From JBQDBK01 sp052090825 (GTDB lineage Bacteria; Bacillota; Clostridia; Tissierellales; Peptoniphilaceae): 64,000 nt of DNA. The position numbers were made by a program, and so were the translations under genes. Below the pieces are notes generated by a model. That model did no database searches, was not told the DNA's origin, and worked only from the letters and a program-made list of their open reading frames with translations. The stretch is from contig JBQDBK010000001.1 of the NCBI GenBank assembly GCA_052090825.1, positions 1 to 64,000 of the forward strand, given 5' to 3'. Each line of letters begins with the position of its first letter. The stretch's first letter is position 1. Below are positions 62,350 to 64,000 of the stretch, piece after piece.

Positions 62350-63801
62350 ATGGAAGCAAAAAAGAAACAAAAAAAATCATTATCGGCCTTTAGTATACTC
62401 TTTATAATTCTAGGAATTGTCTTTTTAATTTCTTTGTTACTAAATGGAAAAACTTTTGCTCCTGTAACTCCTAAAGGTGCAGAAGAAGCAGTTTCTGCAG
62501 TAGAAAGAGCATCACTAGCCGATTTGGTTATGTCACCTTATAATGGATTTGTTGATGCTATTGATATCTCTATATTTGTACTTGTTTTAGGAGGATTTTT
62601 AGGACTAATACAAGCAACAGGAGCCTTAGAGGCAGGAATACAAAGGTTAGTTAAGAATAACAAAGGTAAGGAAATATTTCTAATTGGAATTTTAATGTTT
62701 TTATTTTCTTTAGGTGGTACTACTTATGGTATGGCTGAAGAGACAGTAGCATTTTATGGAATAATAACAGCAGCAATGGTTGCAGCTGGATTTGATTCTA
62801 TAGTTGCAGTAGCTACTATTTGCTTAGGAGCAGGAGCAGGAGTTCTTGGTTCAACTGTAAACCCTTTTGCAATTGGTGTTGCAGTTTCTGCTTTAGATGG
62901 TATTGGGATAACTGCAAATCAAGCAATTATTATTCCTTTGGGAGCAATTTTATGGATTTCTACTTTAGTTATATGTATGTTCTTTGTAGTTAAGTATGCT
63001 AAAAAAGTACAAGCTGATAAAGGTTCTACTTTACTATCACTTCAAGAACAAGAAGAAATGAGAGAACATTTTTCCTTTGATGATACAAAACAGATAGAAT
63101 TTACCGGAAAGCATAAAGCTATCTTATGGATATTTGCATTTACTTTTATTATAATGATTGGATCATTAATACCATGGGTTGATCTTGGAGTAACAATATT
63201 TGAAGGGAAAACTAGTTGGCTTACAGGAGCTGACTATGGAGATTGGTACTTTCATGATATAGCCATGTGGTTCTTTATTATGGGAATTATTATAGCACTT
63301 GTAGCTGGTATGAGTGAAAAAGAGATCGTTGATAATTTTATAGCAGGAGCTGCTGATATATTATCAGTAGTATTAATAATTGTAGTATCTCGTGCTGTAT
63401 CTGTTTTAATGCAAAGTACTCATATAGATGCTTTGATTTTAGATAGAGCATCAAGTGCCTTGGCGGGTACAAGTCCTATACTATTTGTAATAGGTGCTTA
63501 TTTATTATATCTATTCTTATCTTTCTTAATTCCATCAACATCAGGTCTTGCATTTGTTTCAATTCCTGTAATGGGTGGTTTGACTAGCGCTTTAGGAATG
63601 AGCCCAGAAGTTACAGTTATGATATTTTCTGCAGGATGTGGATTAATAAACCTAATTACACCTACATCAGGAGTAGTTATGGGTGGTCTACAAATGGCCA
63701 AAGTAAATTATTCTACTTGGGTTAAATTTGTAACTAAACCTATGATTGTTATTGGAGTAGTTAATCTAATTATTCTTGCAGTAGCAATGTTAATATTTTA
63801 A
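62350..63801 (+). CDS. YfcC-family membrane transporter, probable arginine/ornithine exchanger (ArcD-like)
   Basis: A polytopic membrane protein of 483 aa with about 11-12 transmembrane segments, belonging to the YfcC/ion-transporter superfamily (DcuC-like), not the APC-type ArcD. Two hairpin-like P-S/T-T/S-G motifs typical of that superfamily occur: SFLIPSTSGLAF and NLITPTSGVVMGG. Position as the last gene of arcABC makes arginine uptake coupled to ornithine export the most likely role, as proposed for other arc-linked YfcC proteins; substrate is inferred only. AGGAGG (62338-62343) precedes ATG 62350. Confidence 0.85.
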   Translation: MEAKKKQKKSLSAFSILFIILGIVFLISLLLNGKTFAPVTPKGAEEAVSAVERASLADLVMSPYNGFVDAIDISIFVLVLGGFLGLIQATGALEAGIQRLVKNNKGKEIFLIGILMFLFSLGGTTYGMAEETVAFYGIITAAMVAAGFDSIVAVATICLGAGAGVLGSTVNPFAIGVAVSALDGIGITANQAIIIPLGAILWISTLVICMFFVVKYAKKVQADKGSTLLSLQEQEEMREHFSFDDTKQIEFTGKHKAILWIFAFTFIIMIGSLIPWVDLGVTIFEGKTSWLTGADYGDWYFHDIAMWFFIMGIIIALVAGMSEKEIVDNFIAGAADILSVVLIIVVSRAVSVLMQSTHIDALILDRASSALAGTSPILFVIGAYLLYLFLSFLIPSTSGLAFVSIPVMGGLTSALGMSPEVTVMIFSAGCGLINLITPTSGVVMGGLQMAKVNYSTWVKFVTKPMIVIGVVNLIILAVAMLIF

Positions 63802-63807
63802 TTTAAT

Positions 63808-63846
63808 AATAAAAAGAGTGTATAAAATATATACACTCTTTTTATT
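63808..63846 (+). terminator. Terminator of the arc operon
   Basis: Arms 63808-63824 and 63830-63846 (core AGAGTGTATA with TATACACTCT) form a 17-bp stem with loop AAAAT, ending in a T-rich arm. The remaining 154 bases to the window end are A/T rich with no gene or signal that I can support. Confidence 0.9.
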
Positions 63847-64000
63847 TAAAATCATAGCACCATTTATACATAAGCATAGAAAAGTAAACAGCAAATTATT
63901 AATCGCAAGTATTATATTTGATGAAATTTTAAAATTTTTCATTATATATTTTTTAATAATTTAAAATCTATAAATTATTATTAATACATTTCTTGTTAAA

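Noticed and set aside
1..64000. CRISPR arrays, tRNA or rRNA genes, insertion sequences, prophage
   Set aside because: Scanned on both strands: no regularly spaced direct repeats, no cloverleaf with a conserved TTCGA arm, no transposase or phage structural gene.

Overview
The window is a single gene-dense chromosomal segment from a very A+T-rich, low-GC Gram-positive anaerobe. Gene content and order (ruvCAB, spoIID-like, queA, tgt, yajC, scfA/scfB; recJ, relA, dtd, hemZ, aspS; rpsB, tsf, pyrH, frr, uppS, cdsA, rseP, ispG, polC, rimP, nusA, infB, rbfA, truB, ribF, rpsO, pnp; ftsK, rimO, pgsA, cinA, recA, rny) match the Clostridia/Tissierellia backbone. SCIFF peptide, HemZ, PolC, RNase Y and a T-box all fit Bacillota. 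I infer a Peptoniphilaceae-like coccus, but no rRNA is present to fix the genus. Nearly every gene is on the + strand; only ychF is on the minus strand. Several genes start with TTG (ruvB, dtd, aspS, rpsB, polC, ftsK). Two 10-N runs (42918-42927 in pnp and 57140-57149 in a tyrosine recombinase) look like assembly-gap placeholders, so this is probably a draft scaffold.

Layout. 1-8164: an unknown protein, Holliday-junction genes ruvCAB, a SpoIID/LytB-domain protein, queuosine genes queA and tgt, yajC, then the SCIFF RiPP precursor and its radical SAM maturase. 8185-16150: recJ, relA, dtd, a metallo-beta-lactamase fold hydrolase, hemZ and a divergent MurE-like ligase. 16152-20571: a consensus promoter and aspartate T-box driving aspS, an RseC-like protein and two unknown membrane-anchored coiled-coil proteins. 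20621-23890: ychF (minus strand) back to back with an ABC-2 transporter whose ATPase has lost key catalytic residues. 23910-34712: ribosome, lipid and replication genes rpsB to polC. 34734-45152: the rimP-nusA-infB translation operon, then rpsO, pnp and dut. 45175-54974: ftsK, rimO, pgsA, cinA, recA and a four-gene Mre11/Rad50-like cassette in which the Rad50-like ATPase is split over separate reading frames. 54999-57643: rny and a tyrosine recombinase. 57645-63846: an AraC-type regulator with two DNA-binding domains next to a complete arginine deiminase operon (arcA, arcB, arcC and a YfcC-type transporter). 63847-64000 holds no gene or clear signal. No intergenic stretch exceeds 300 bases. 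I see no tRNA, rRNA, insertion sequence, CRISPR array or prophage.

The parts most worth following up are the split Rad50-like cassette between recA and rny, with four tandem 47-residue repeats in its coiled-coil arm; the double-headed AraC regulator with a candidate operator at the -35 position of the arc promoter; the MurE-like ligase lacking MurE hallmark motifs; PolC with a degraded PHP site; an ABC ATPase predicted to be catalytically crippled; and terminators that form long perfect palindromes running through stop codons. Several genes usual at these loci are absent from the window: dxr between cdsA and rseP, secD/secF next to yajC/scfB, apt before relA, hisS before aspS, and the L7Ae-like ylxQ between ylxR and infB.
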